The notes: generated from the sequence alone by a model not told the origin. DNA of 64,000 nucleotides from Brevibacillus brevis (GCF_022026395.1 NZ_CP041767.1:2119501-2183500); one strand, 5' to 3'. Shown: positions 8,521 through 17,376, counted from the first letter of the stretch. Numbers and translations are program-made.

Positions 8521-9573
8521 CTGCAACAGATCAAGTTACCTTATATCATCATTACTTTACTGGTCGGACTTTTCCTCTCGATTACGTTCGCAGTTACCCT
8601 GGGATCAGTAGAGATTAAGCCGACTACGGTATGGAAAATCGCCTTATCAAAAATTCCGATGTTGACCCAATGGATCGAAGTGGATTGGTCCAAAGGTGAG
8701 CAAACGATTATTTGGGATATTCGCTTTCCTCGTGTACTCTTGGGGGCAATCGTCGGCGCAGGTCTGTCTGTCGTGGGAGTAGCGATTCAATCGTTGGTTC
8801 GCAACTCCCTGGCTGACCCGTATGTGTTAGGCGTATCTTCAGGTGCTTCGGTTGGCGCTACCTCGGTAATTATTTTTGGAGCATTCAGCATGTACGGGCA
8901 GTATGCGCTATCCTTTGGCGCTTTTACAGGCTCCCTTGTGTCCATCATTCTTATTTTTACGCTATCCCGTATTGGTGGACAAAACTCGACGGTACGCCTG
9001 CTCATGGCTGGAATTGCGATATCTGCGATCTTGTCGGCCATTACCAGTCTGCTTGTTTTTTCAGCGCCAAATGAGCATGGAATTGGGACGGTTCTGTTTT
9101 GGTTAAGTGGCAGTCTGGCTGGCGGGAAATGGGAATACCTGACGATCCCTACAATGATTGTCGTCATCTGTCTCATCGTCTTAATGGCCCAATACCGCTC
9201 GCTCAATGCGATGCTGATGGGCGAAGAGTCAGCGGGGACATTGGGGGTGAATACGGTACAATTCCGCAAGCTTCTCCTGGTGATCACGGCACTGCTCACG
9301 GGGGTGATCGTGTCCATCGCGGGATCAATCGGTTTTGTCGGATTAATGATGCCCCACATCGTCCGTGTAATGGTTGGATCAGATCACAGACGTGTTCTGC
9401 CTGTCAGCGCTTTGTTTGGCGCGATCTTTCTCATCTGGGTTGATGTAGTTGCCAGGCTTGCCTTTGCACCGGAAGAGCTGCCGATTGGTATTTTGACAGC
9501 ACTGTGTGGAGGTCCATTCTTTATCTGGTTGATGCTGCGGAGTTCTTATTCCTTTGGAGGTAGCGGACGATGA
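8521..9573 (+). CDS. btuC: Cobalamin-type ABC transporter permease (FecCD family), CTG start
   Basis: The 350-residue FecCD/BtuC permease has multiple membrane helices and the family segments IRFPRVLLGAIVGAGLSVVG, NSLADPYVLGVSSGASVGA and SIGFVGLMMPHIVR (helix contacting the ATPase). The first ATG in frame (8659) would delete the first membrane helix (IIITLLVGLFLSITFAVTLG). Upstream there is no in-frame ATG, GTG or TTG, but AAGGGAGGG at 8505-8513 lies 7 bases before an in-frame CTG at 8521. This makes CTG the best start and gives normal family length. It overlaps btuD by four bases. Confidence 0.85.
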   Translation: MQQIKLPYIIITLLVGLFLSITFAVTLGSVEIKPTTVWKIALSKIPMLTQWIEVDWSKGEQTIIWDIRFPRVLLGAIVGAGLSVVGVAIQSLVRNSLADPYVLGVSSGASVGATSVIIFGAFSMYGQYALSFGAFTGSLVSIILIFTLSRIGGQNSTVRLLMAGIAISAILSAITSLLVFSAPNEHGIGTVLFWLSGSLAGGKWEYLTIPTMIVVICLIVLMAQYRSLNAMLMGEESAGTLGVNTVQFRKLLLVITALLTGVIVSIAGSIGFVGLMMPHIVRVMVGSDHRRVLPVSALFGAIFLIWVDVVARLAFAPEELPIGILTALCGGPFFIWLMLRSSYSFGGSGR

Positions 9574-10382
9574 ATTTGCAGGTTGAGAATATATCGGTCG
9601 AACTGGAGAAAAAGGGAATCCTGCACAACGTCAGTCTGGAGGTGCGCTCTGGAGAGTTTGTGGGGCTGATCGGGCCGAATGGCAGTGGGAAGTCCACGTT
9701 GCTAAAAAGCATTTATCGCGTACTGAAGCCGCGTTCGGGATGGATCTCACTCGATGGCGACGACGTATACAAGCTAACCTCACGCCAAAACGCTCAGCGA
9801 ATGGCGGCAGTACGGCAGGAGACCTCTGTCGAATTCGATTTTTCGGTGACCGAAATCGTGAATATGGGACGTGCCCCGCATAAGCGACTATTTCAGTCCG
9901 ATGACGCGGAAGACGTTCGGATTTGTGAAGATGCACTACAGCGGGTAGGGATGCATACATACGCTGATCGCAGCTTTTTCAGTTTATCCGGTGGGGAGAA
10001 GCAGCGAGTGCTGATTGCCAGAGCTTTGGTGCAGCAAGCGCAGTTTCTTGTTCTTGATGAGCCGACGAATCATTTGGATGTTCGATACCAGTTGCAGGTC
10101 ATGGATCTCGTCAAAACGTTGGGGATTACGGTCTTGTCTTCGCTGCATGATCTCAATATCGCAGCGATGTACTGTGATCGGCTGTACGTAATCTGTGAGG
10201 GGGAAATCGTTACATCGGGAACGCCAGAGGAGGTCTTGACACCTAATCTGATCCGGGATGTTTTCGGAGTAGAAACAGAAGTGATGACCCATCCTATTAC
10301 AGGAAAAAAGCATGTGTATTTCTACTCGGAAGCGATCCGTGTAAAGCCACCTATCCAGAAGGTAATGAGTGGAGCCAATTAA
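9570..10382 (+). CDS. btuD: Cobalamin-type ABC transporter ATP-binding protein
   Basis: This 270-residue ATPase has Walker A GPNGSGKST, the Q-loop VRQET, the signature LSGGEKQRVLIARAL, Walker B FLVLDEPTNHLD and the H-loop SLHDLNIA. Its ATG overlaps the btuC stop (ATGA arrangement), indicating translational coupling. It completes the riboswitch-controlled BtuF-BtuC-BtuD importer. FhuC-like ferric siderophore ATPases are close relatives; the leader favours B12. Confidence 0.9.
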   Translation: MNLQVENISVELEKKGILHNVSLEVRSGEFVGLIGPNGSGKSTLLKSIYRVLKPRSGWISLDGDDVYKLTSRQNAQRMAAVRQETSVEFDFSVTEIVNMGRAPHKRLFQSDDAEDVRICEDALQRVGMHTYADRSFFSLSGGEKQRVLIARALVQQAQFLVLDEPTNHLDVRYQLQVMDLVKTLGITVLSSLHDLNIAAMYCDRLYVICEGEIVTSGTPEEVLTPNLIRDVFGVETEVMTHPITGKKHVYFYSEAIRVKPPIQKVMSGAN

Positions 10383-10417
10383 TAGGGTGCAAGTTGAGTT
10401 TCTTTGATTTTCATAAG

Positions 10418-10446
10418 AGGGGGATGCCTAGTCGGCGTCCTTTTTT
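10418..10446 (+). terminator. Intrinsic terminator after btuD
   Basis: GGATGCC (10422-10428) pairs with GGCGTCC (10434-10440), including one G-U, around a five-base loop, followed by six T. Confidence 0.75.
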
Positions 10447-10601
10447 GTTAAGCCGACGGCAGAAAATTCAATCTTTCCACCAGTTAGATGAAAGGGTCTC
10501 TTATTGATCAGAGGAGCCGTGCAATACGTCGCGAATTTGTTGGATATAGCCAAATTTATTTCGATCAGAAAATTCATAGAACAAGATGGGAGATGACCCG
10601 T

Positions 10602-11645
10602 ATGACGGAAGTAACGAGAGAACAGGCGCGCAAATTTCACGACGGTGTTCACGTTTTCGATGGGCATTTTGATCTGCTGATGGATGTGGAGATTCAGCGT
10701 GGATATGGTCGAACCAAAATGATCGAGACGGAGTACTTGCCACGGTTCCAGCAGGGTGGCGTGCATTCCATTGTGGCAGCCGTGTTCGTCGAGGATGCTT
10801 TTGTACCAGAGATGAGTCTTCGCAAGGCGCTCAACCAGATCAGTGCTTTGCATGCAGAGGCGGCAGAGTCTCCCGAGCACATCGTCATCGCCAAAAATCT
10901 GGGTGATTTGCAACGGGCAAGAGCGGAGCAAAAAGTATCGTTCATTCTGTCGTTGGAAGGGGCAGAGCCACTGCATAACGATTTGAGTCTCTTGCGTGTC
11001 TTTTATGAGCTCGGAGTACGGATGATGGGGCTGGTTTGGAGTCGGCGCAACTTTGCTGGGGACGGCAGCTTTTTTGCACCGGTTCGGGAAGGGAAAAAAG
11101 GAGGCATCACCGATTTCGGTGTTCGTCTTATCGAGGAAGCGGAAAAACTGGGTATCGTCATCGATGTGAGCCATTTGAATGACGAAGGGTTCTGGGACGT
11201 GATGGAGATCGCAGAAAAACCGGTGATCGCTTCTCACTCCAACAGTCGAACAATCGTGCCGACAATGCGCAATCTGACAGATGAACAGATCAAAGCAATT
11301 GCGGAAAAGGACGGACTCGTCGGGTTGAATGCGTGTAGCATGTTTACAGCGACTAACAGTGCCGACTCAACTATCGAGAGACTGATTGATCATGTTGACT
11401 ATATGAAAAAGCTTGTCGGAGCAAGGTACATCGGTATTGGCTTAGACCTGTGCGATGATTTGACGAAATATTTGCCCTTGGACAAGATTTCCAAAACGAA
11501 AGAGATGCCATTTGACGTAGTAAAAGGCCATGCGTCACTGCCGGAAATTACGCGTGAGCTATTGAAGCGCAGATACACCGATGCAGAGATCGAAGGAATC
11601 TTGGGTGGCAATTTCCTCAGAGTGTATCAGCAAGTGTGGAAGTAG
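10602..11645 (+). CDS. Membrane-dipeptidase-type M19 zinc dipeptidase
   Basis: This 347-residue M19 peptidase should hydrolyse dipeptides using a dinuclear zinc site. Family features are the N-terminal DGHFDLL (H-x-D metal ligands), FILSLEGAEPL (bridging Glu), GLVWSRRNFAGDG, VIDVSHLND and IASHSNSR (His ligands), and a late GIGLDLCDD. The open frame runs back to 10488, but GGGAG at 10588-10592 points to the ATG at 10602. No signal peptide is seen, so despite the family name it is probably cytoplasmic. It sits just before another peptidase-like hydrolase. Confidence 0.88.
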   Translation: MTEVTREQARKFHDGVHVFDGHFDLLMDVEIQRGYGRTKMIETEYLPRFQQGGVHSIVAAVFVEDAFVPEMSLRKALNQISALHAEAAESPEHIVIAKNLGDLQRARAEQKVSFILSLEGAEPLHNDLSLLRVFYELGVRMMGLVWSRRNFAGDGSFFAPVREGKKGGITDFGVRLIEEAEKLGIVIDVSHLNDEGFWDVMEIAEKPVIASHSNSRTIVPTMRNLTDEQIKAIAEKDGLVGLNACSMFTATNSADSTIERLIDHVDYMKKLVGARYIGIGLDLCDDLTKYLPLDKISKTKEMPFDVVKGHASLPEITRELLKRRYTDAEIEGILGGNFLRVYQQVWK

Positions 11646-11669
11646 ATCAGGTAACAGGAGGAATGACGG

Positions 11670-13844
11670 GTGGCACAGACTGGGCACAAACAAGCTTTTT
11701 TTGGCTATTATCAATCTGGCATCAAGGTAGCTGATATACGCTTTGAGGATGGGGAAGTTTGGCATCGGAGCACAGGTTGGGATACGGGTGGTGCGGTTGA
11801 CGGTCCGTTTTTACTACTGGCTAAAGGGGAAGCAACCTACGAGTTGCCACTCCTTACCCTGGCACAGAAGCTTCCGGAATGGGAGCGAATTGACTGGGAG
11901 AGCGAATCAGTCGTGTTTCCGGGAAGTGGAGGGCACTACCAACGCCATCTATCCATCGAAGGAACAGGTCCCACAGGGCAAAAGCAAGCTTGGGTCTGGG
12001 CGGTGCGCGAAGCAGCGCAGCCAATTGACTTGATCATTTGTGAGAACGAAGTCATCGCGTTGGTGCTGACAGGTCGTGGTGATAGTGTCGTATTGGTGAA
12101 AACAGGGTGGGAAGATTTGACTCCGCTTACGATGTGGCAAGACCCTACGCTGTCTGAAGTTAACTACGGCGTACATCATTTGGGTAGGCATGATCTAGCG
12201 ATGAGAGATGGCGTTCGGCTGGCTACCGAGGTATGGCTACCCGCAGGCTTGGGGGAAGGACAGCGGGTTCCAACAATTTTCATGCGCACTCCCTATGGAC
12301 GGATGGATGGCATTTTTCGCCGGTTGCCCTTTGTAGCTCGTGGATATGCGCTGGTTGTTCAGGATACGCGCGGACGGGAAGATTCCGAAGGAGAGTGGAT
12401 TCCACTCGTTCATGAGCGTAATGATGGAGATGACAGCCTCAACTGGATCGCGAGTCAGGAGTGGTCGGATGGCAACGTAGGGATGCTCGGCGGCTCCTAT
12501 GTGGGGTACGTGCAATGGGCTGCGGCCGCAAGCGGAAATCCGCATCTGAAGGCGATTTTCAGCTACGTGACAGTAGGAACACCTTATGTGGACATCCCGC
12601 GCAAAGGGGGGACGATTCTTGGTGGCCTGTCATGGATTTTCATGATGGCTGAGAAGCGTCGAAATGTCGCGGCTCTTTCCCGAGATGACTGGAGTGAGGT
12701 CATCAAAGTGCGTCCGATCAAGGACATCCCGCAAAAAGTGCTGGGGAAAGAAATCCCGTTTTGGACAAAATGGATGGAACACCCGAATGGAGACGAGTTC
12801 TGGACCATGTCGGACTGGAAGCGGCATGCGGATCAGGTAAAGGTGCCTGCTACCCTGGTATCTGGCTGGTATGACGACAACGGGATGGGGACGAGCGAAT
12901 CATGGGAGGTTGTCTCCCGAAATGTGCCAGAGCACGCCAGACTCATCTTGGGGCCATGGTATCACAAGGCGAATACGACACGAGAAATCCATCATGTGCC
13001 CTTTGGAAACAACGCCATCCGCTACGATCTGGATATAACGCAGCTACGGTGGTTTGACCGCTATCTAAAAGGAGTGGAAAATGGCGTCGATCAAGAGCCG
13101 CGGGTTGAGTACTACATGGTGGGAGAAAACGAATGGAAGACCTCGCAGACTTGGCCGCCAGCGGAGACGACGCTGACGAATCTGTATCTGAGCAGTGGGG
13201 GAAACGCCAATACGAGCGGCGGAGATGGAACACTGACCCTGTCTATCCCGGATGAACAAGCGGTGGATACATACAGTTATAATCCGCTAGACGCAGCACC
13301 GTATCTGTTGGATTTGTCCGAAAATGAAAATAGTGTTCCGGAAAACTATCGTGATGTGGAAGAACGAGCAGATGTACTTGTCTACACATCAGAGCCATTG
13401 GAAGAGGAAGTCGTCATCGCGGGAGAAATCTCGGCTATTATCTACGCATCCAGCTCGGCGCGGGATACTGATTGGCTGGTCCGGCTATGTGATGTAGACG
13501 AGGAAGGCAATTCGATTCGTCTATCGGACGGGATTATTTGTGCACGCTACCGACACTCATTCGCGGAGCCAGAGCTACTTGTTCCAGAACACATCGAACG
13601 CTATGAGATTCGCATGACCAAGATCGCCAATGTCTTCCGAAAAGGTCACCGTATTCGCGTCTCCGTTACTTCTGGTGCCGAGAACTTCTCGTTCCCCAAT
13701 CCGAATACAGGCAACGATCTGGCAACGGAAACCGAGACGGTCATTGCCTCGCAACGTATATATCATGACAGCCAGTATCCGAGTCATATCAAACTCCCTC
13801 TCTTGCATTCTGGGGGAAGCAAGCAATTTTCAGGAGGTATCTAA
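11670..13844 (+). CDS. CocE/NonD-type (X-Pro dipeptidyl-peptidase S15-like) hydrolase
   Basis: The 724-residue hydrolase starts at a GTG after ACAGGAGG. The catalytic alpha/beta domain begins around residue 170 (LAMRDGVRLATEVWLPAG), with RTPYGR, QDTRGREDSEG and the nucleophile elbow GGSYVGY (Ser276). Probable Asp and His residues follow near GWYDD (about 401) and LGPWYHK (about 432). The C-terminal third looks like the beta-rich PepX_C jelly roll (SAIIYASSSARDTDWLVRL). The first 165 or so residues precede the usual start of the family and are unassigned. Substrate could be acyl esters, amides or X-Pro peptides. Confidence 0.82.
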   Translation: MAQTGHKQAFFGYYQSGIKVADIRFEDGEVWHRSTGWDTGGAVDGPFLLLAKGEATYELPLLTLAQKLPEWERIDWESESVVFPGSGGHYQRHLSIEGTGPTGQKQAWVWAVREAAQPIDLIICENEVIALVLTGRGDSVVLVKTGWEDLTPLTMWQDPTLSEVNYGVHHLGRHDLAMRDGVRLATEVWLPAGLGEGQRVPTIFMRTPYGRMDGIFRRLPFVARGYALVVQDTRGREDSEGEWIPLVHERNDGDDSLNWIASQEWSDGNVGMLGGSYVGYVQWAAAASGNPHLKAIFSYVTVGTPYVDIPRKGGTILGGLSWIFMMAEKRRNVAALSRDDWSEVIKVRPIKDIPQKVLGKEIPFWTKWMEHPNGDEFWTMSDWKRHADQVKVPATLVSGWYDDNGMGTSESWEVVSRNVPEHARLILGPWYHKANTTREIHHVPFGNNAIRYDLDITQLRWFDRYLKGVENGVDQEPRVEYYMVGENEWKTSQTWPPAETTLTNLYLSSGGNANTSGGDGTLTLSIPDEQAVDTYSYNPLDAAPYLLDLSENENSVPENYRDVEERADVLVYTSEPLEEEVVIAGEISAIIYASSSARDTDWLVRLCDVDEEGNSIRLSDGIICARYRHSFAEPELLVPEHIERYEIRMTKIANVFRKGHRIRVSVTSGAENFSFPNPNTGNDLATETETVIASQRIYHDSQYPSHIKLPLLHSGGSKQFSGGI

Positions 13845-13850
13845 ATCATA

Positions 13851-14864
13851 ATGACTGTTTATAGTTGCAGAATATGCAAGTTCCGTTACGACGAGTGGCT
13901 AGGTGATACGAAAAATGGCGTCCCGCCCGGGGTGCCTTTTCCTCATTTAGCAGGTTCTGTGTGTACTGATTGTGGGATGAATGAGGAAGGACGGCACTTG
14001 CCGCTTCCTGAAACGAAGTACACGAACGTAGAAGCAACGTATTACGATCAGTTTGCCGGGAAGGCTAGCATCGCTTTTTATCGAAACTGGTTGCTGCAGG
14101 AAGCGGAGCAATCTTCAGTCTCGGTGCTGGAGCTGGGTGTTGGAACAGGGAGAATTGCCATTGAGCTGGCACGGAATGGCTTGTCCGTCTGCGGGATTGA
14201 TTGGAGCCCGGATATGCTTGCGATGGCCGCCAAAAAGAAACGGCGCATGTTAAAAGGGAAAGAAGAACTGTTGGAGCTGGTAGAACAAAATATGTGGGAG
14301 CTGGAACTTGATCGGCAATTTACACATGCGCTACTTCCGGAAGGGATTTTTCAGCAGGCCACCTGTAGAGACAAGCAACGTCAATTGCTTTCGGTCATCC
14401 ACGATTACATAATGGAGGACGGAACAGTGGCAATTGATCTACTCTTGCCGCCAGTAAAAAATCAATGGACAACGATGCAACGCAAATTCGTTTTCCCAGA
14501 CCGAATGGTATATCAAAAGGTAGAAGGTGAAACCTCGCTCTTGGATCAAAAGTTCCGCTACACGCTTACTTATGAGACTTTTCTTGATCAGATCGAGCAG
14601 CCGAGGTATCGCGTAGAGCGAGAGATGGCGTTGCTTTTGCCTACAGAGCTTGAGCTGTTACTGGAAGGATCAGGCTTTCGCGTCACCTATAGCAAAGAGA
14701 ATGTCTTCCACAAGCAAGACTTCGAGTCGAGTCAAGCGGACGAGGGCTATGATATGGATCGTTGGCAGCATGGGGGATATCCATTCGCTGAACCTGTCGG
14801 GAAACCGGGTGGAGCTACCCGCTGGACGATTTTGGCGAAAAAAATTTCTTCCTCCTCTTTGTAA
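13851..14864 (+). CDS. Rubredoxin-like domain fused to a SAM-dependent methyltransferase
   Basis: This 337-residue protein begins with a rubredoxin-like module of about 50 residues: YSCRICKFRYDEWLGD, NGVPPGVPF, then CTDCG, giving the two C-x2-C knuckles that bind one iron. A class I methyltransferase follows from about residue 63, with the SAM motif VLELGVGTGRIAIEL, then VCGIDWSPDML and a later LLPEGIF segment. AGGAGGT lies 12 bases before the ATG, slightly far. It follows the S15-like gene after 6 bases, so co-transcription is likely. The methyl acceptor is unknown. Zinc rather than iron in the knuckles cannot be excluded. Confidence 0.8.
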   Translation: MTVYSCRICKFRYDEWLGDTKNGVPPGVPFPHLAGSVCTDCGMNEEGRHLPLPETKYTNVEATYYDQFAGKASIAFYRNWLLQEAEQSSVSVLELGVGTGRIAIELARNGLSVCGIDWSPDMLAMAAKKKRRMLKGKEELLELVEQNMWELELDRQFTHALLPEGIFQQATCRDKQRQLLSVIHDYIMEDGTVAIDLLLPPVKNQWTTMQRKFVFPDRMVYQKVEGETSLLDQKFRYTLTYETFLDQIEQPRYRVEREMALLLPTELELLLEGSGFRVTYSKENVFHKQDFESSQADEGYDMDRWQHGGYPFAEPVGKPGGATRWTILAKKISSSSL

Positions 14865-14887
14865 CAAAAAGTTTGTAGCTGCATCTA
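14860..14887 (+). promoter_or_regulatory. Candidate ECF-sigma autoregulated promoter
   Basis: TGTAAC (14860-14865), a 16-base spacer and CATCTA (14882-14887) resemble the TGAAAC-N16-CGTCTA pattern read by many ECF sigma factors. It lies just before the ECF gene, as expected for autoregulation. Inference from pattern only. Confidence 0.4.
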
Positions 14888-14921
14888 ACCAGTATGATAG
14901 CGAGTGAAGGAGGTCGCGCCC

Positions 14922-15470
14922 TTGGAAAAATTGCAGCAGACGACTGATGCTGCGTTTGAACAAATCATGAGGGAATATGGGACCCGTGTGCTTCGACTCG
15001 TCACCTTTCTGGTCAAGGATCGCAGCTTGGCGGAGGACATTACCCAAGATGTATTCGTTAAGGTGTACCGGCATCTTCCTCGCTTTCGGCAGGAGAGCAG
15101 TGTGCACACGTGGTTATATCGAATCGCGGTTAATGAGTGCAAAGGTTATTTGCGTTCTTGGTCGTTCCGTCATATCCTTCCCCGCTCGTGGATGAGACAG
15201 AATGGGGAGCTTTCTACAGAAAGTCTTGTTCTCGATCGAGCCGAGAGGGACCAACTCGTAGCAGAAGTGTTGCAGCTCCCTCCGCTCTATCGCCAAGTGA
15301 TTGCCCTTCATTACTATGCGGATTTATCCATCGGAGAGGTGGCTGAGGTGCTAGGAGTAACGGAAGGAACAGTCAGAACCCGGTTGCATAGGGCCAGGCA
15401 GCAACTACGGCAGAGTATGGGAGAGGGGAGGGACTGGGAATGGACGAAAACCGATGGCTCACGGGCTTAA
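14922..15470 (+). CDS. ECF-type RNA polymerase sigma factor
   Basis: The 182-residue sigma-70-family factor has region 2 (LAEDITQDVFVKVYRHLPRF, then TWLYRIAVNECKGYL) and region 4 (LPPLYRQVIALHYY, then SIGEVAEVLGVTEGTVRTRL), and no regions 1 or 3. AAGGAGGT at 14907-14914 points to the TTG at 14922 rather than the GTG at 14904, which overlaps that ribosome site. It overlaps the following membrane gene by 31 bases, the usual sigma/anti-sigma arrangement. The regulon is unknown; a TGTAAC-type promoter just upstream suggests autoregulation. Confidence 0.88.
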   Translation: MEKLQQTTDAAFEQIMREYGTRVLRLVTFLVKDRSLAEDITQDVFVKVYRHLPRFRQESSVHTWLYRIAVNECKGYLRSWSFRHILPRSWMRQNGELSTESLVLDRAERDQLVAEVLQLPPLYRQVIALHYYADLSIGEVAEVLGVTEGTVRTRLHRARQQLRQSMGEGRDWEWTKTDGSRA

Positions 15471-16444
15471 AGGAACGGGCAGATCAGACCATTTTTCGTG
15501 ATGTACAGTTCACTGCATCGATGAAAGAGCATGTACAGCAGAGGGTGAGATCTGGGACTAGGTGGATGACTGGCCGGAGGAAGCTAGCCTTGCCGGGCGT
15601 TGTACTGACGGTGGGCTTGCTATTGTGGCTGGGGCTCCCCATTCAGGAGGAGAGACAATCTGCACAGCATGAGATGATACCTCCACAACAAGAGGCACGT
15701 ATACCCTCCCTGTTGCCAGGGGGACAAATCGTTGAAGCGGATTTGTGGAAGCTGTCGCCTTCTTTGTCCTCCACTTACGACAATCAGTCCTTTTCTTATT
15801 TGGGAGAAAAACCTGTCCGGATCATGACAGATCAGGACGGTTTCTATGAAGGACAGACGCTGCGGGTGATATGGCTGTTGAATGGGGATTACGCACAAAA
15901 AGTAGAGATCGCTGCTTACAACACCGATGGGACCCGTTTGTCATTGGGCAGCTACGAGGTCATGGACCCGTTATACGATGCAGATGGTCATTTTCCTTCA
16001 GGGATCGTGTTGCCTGAACCGGGAAAGTGGAAGCTGGAAGTAAGATCAGGAGGCAAACATCTCGGACAAGTTTTTGTCGAGGTGAAAAAAGGGATAGCAC
16101 CTGCGAATCGTCAGCTCGTCGGGTCTATCATTCAGCGGTATTTGGAGACGGAAAGCGATAAGTTGGGGTGGCTGGGAAAATATCGAGAGATGAACGTTGA
16201 GCTACTCGGAGTGGAAGCGCCAGACGCTGCAAAACGAACCGTATACGCTTGGGTGAAAATAACGGGTAGCAATTCTTCCGCACTCAGTGTACCGATGGTC
16301 TTTCAAATCGTCTACAATGGGAATGATTATCGGGTAACGGACTTCCAAATGCCCGAGGAAGGCAGCAACTACCAGAGCAGCCTGCAAAAACTGTTTCCAT
16401 CTAAAGTGCTCGAGCAAGTTCACAATCGATCAAAAACAAAGTAA
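15440..16444 (+). CDS. Probable membrane anti-sigma factor with extracellular domain
   Basis: This 334-residue protein has a cytoplasmic N-terminus of about 47 residues, one membrane segment (residues 49-68, LALPGVVLTVGLLLWLGLPI) and a large outside part. That part includes an immunoglobulin-like stretch (GFYEGQTLRVIWLLNGDYAQ to SGGKHLGQVFVEV) and a C-terminal domain ending near KLFPSKVLEQ. Its overlap with the ECF gene is the basis for the anti-sigma call; no zinc-binding HxxxCxxC motif is present. It could instead be an effector or lipid-interacting protein co-expressed with the sigma factor. Confidence 0.6.
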   Translation: MDENRWLTGLKERADQTIFRDVQFTASMKEHVQQRVRSGTRWMTGRRKLALPGVVLTVGLLLWLGLPIQEERQSAQHEMIPPQQEARIPSLLPGGQIVEADLWKLSPSLSSTYDNQSFSYLGEKPVRIMTDQDGFYEGQTLRVIWLLNGDYAQKVEIAAYNTDGTRLSLGSYEVMDPLYDADGHFPSGIVLPEPGKWKLEVRSGGKHLGQVFVEVKKGIAPANRQLVGSIIQRYLETESDKLGWLGKYREMNVELLGVEAPDAAKRTVYAWVKITGSNSSALSVPMVFQIVYNGNDYRVTDFQMPEEGSNYQSSLQKLFPSKVLEQVHNRSKTK

Positions 16445-16451
16445 GGATGAC

Positions 16452-16486
16452 AAAACGGACCTTAGCCTAAAAAAGGTCCGTTTTTC
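16452..16486. terminator. Terminator, probably bidirectional
   Basis: AAAACGGACCTT (16452-16463) pairs perfectly with AAGGTCCGTTTT (16473-16484) and ends in T. It separates the anti-sigma gene from the convergent acetyltransferase. Confidence 0.85.
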
Positions 16487-16497
16487 GCTTTTCATAT

Positions 16498-17376
16498 CTA
16501 TCCGTATATTTGAGCACCTATCGCCCAGTACGTCCCATTGCGGCGGGGCAGGTTACTAGCATTTGCAACCATCACTGGGGGATGAGAAACTTGAGTGAAG
16601 CCGTTTTGCTCCAAATAAGCGTGAAACGCTGCTTGTTCATCCGGTACGTCTATCCGTACGCGTCCGGTATGATATTGTGTCAGCTTGTACAGGATGTGTT
16701 CAGCTATGACGGCATTTTCTGCGACGATCGGTCCAGCGATAAGGTTGACGGGGCCTTGAACGGCAAAGCCATATCCAATGACCTTACCAGAGCGATTTTT
16801 GGCTACCAGACAGGTACTAGCTTGTTTCATGCGTTTCTCGAGAAAATGCGAGCGTTTACTACCCAGTGCTGCTTTGTCCAATTCAACCATACTCGAGAAA
16901 TCGTCCAACTCCATTGACACAATTGCAAACTCATCATTGGCTTCGTTTTGCGGAGGAGCTTTAGGTACAAAGCGTTCAGCTATAAACTTTCGAATACGAT
17001 CGACTGTCTGGAACCCGAGATTTTTGTACATTGGTTCTCCTTCTGGAGTTGCAATGAGCATGATGGTTGTATCGGTCGAAACAGACGCCATGCACGCCTT
17101 CATGAGCTGGCGACCATAGCCTTTGCCTTGTGACAAGGGATGGACAATCACCATGCCAATGCTCGCAAGCTTGTCATCGTACGGGATGATCGCCGCACAT
17201 GAAAGTAGGGTGCCGCTCGCGTCTTTGTGACCAAAAACGGTTCCGATAGACAGAATTGTGTGAATTTCCGCTTCGTCGTAATCCCAGCCTACGGAATCAG
17301 ATAAGGCAATGAGTCCGGGAATATCCGATATCGTTAAGGAATGCAAGCCAGAGTCAACGCTGTTCACTTTGATCAT
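16498..17376 (-). CDS. GNAT N-acetyltransferase with second Acetyltransf_18-like domain
   Basis: The 292-residue protein has an N-terminal GNAT domain, with acetyl-CoA binding motif VIVHPLSQGKGYGRQLM and a late MYKNLGFQ. A second, more diverged domain follows from about residue 140 (FAIVSMELDDFSSM to YLEQNGFTQV), an arrangement seen in two-domain acetyltransferases. The ATG at 17376 follows CGGAGA closely; GTG three codons later is better spaced and is the alternative. The longer TTG frame from 17415 lacks a ribosome site. Acceptor substrate unknown. Confidence 0.8.
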   Translation of the reverse strand: MIKVNSVDSGLHSLTISDIPGLIALSDSVGWDYDEAEIHTILSIGTVFGHKDASGTLLSCAAIIPYDDKLASIGMVIVHPLSQGKGYGRQLMKACMASVSTDTTIMLIATPEGEPMYKNLGFQTVDRIRKFIAERFVPKAPPQNEANDEFAIVSMELDDFSSMVELDKAALGSKRSHFLEKRMKQASTCLVAKNRSGKVIGYGFAVQGPVNLIAGPIVAENAVIAEHILYKLTQYHTGRVRIDVPDEQAAFHAYLEQNGFTQVSHPPVMVANASNLPRRNGTYWAIGAQIYG

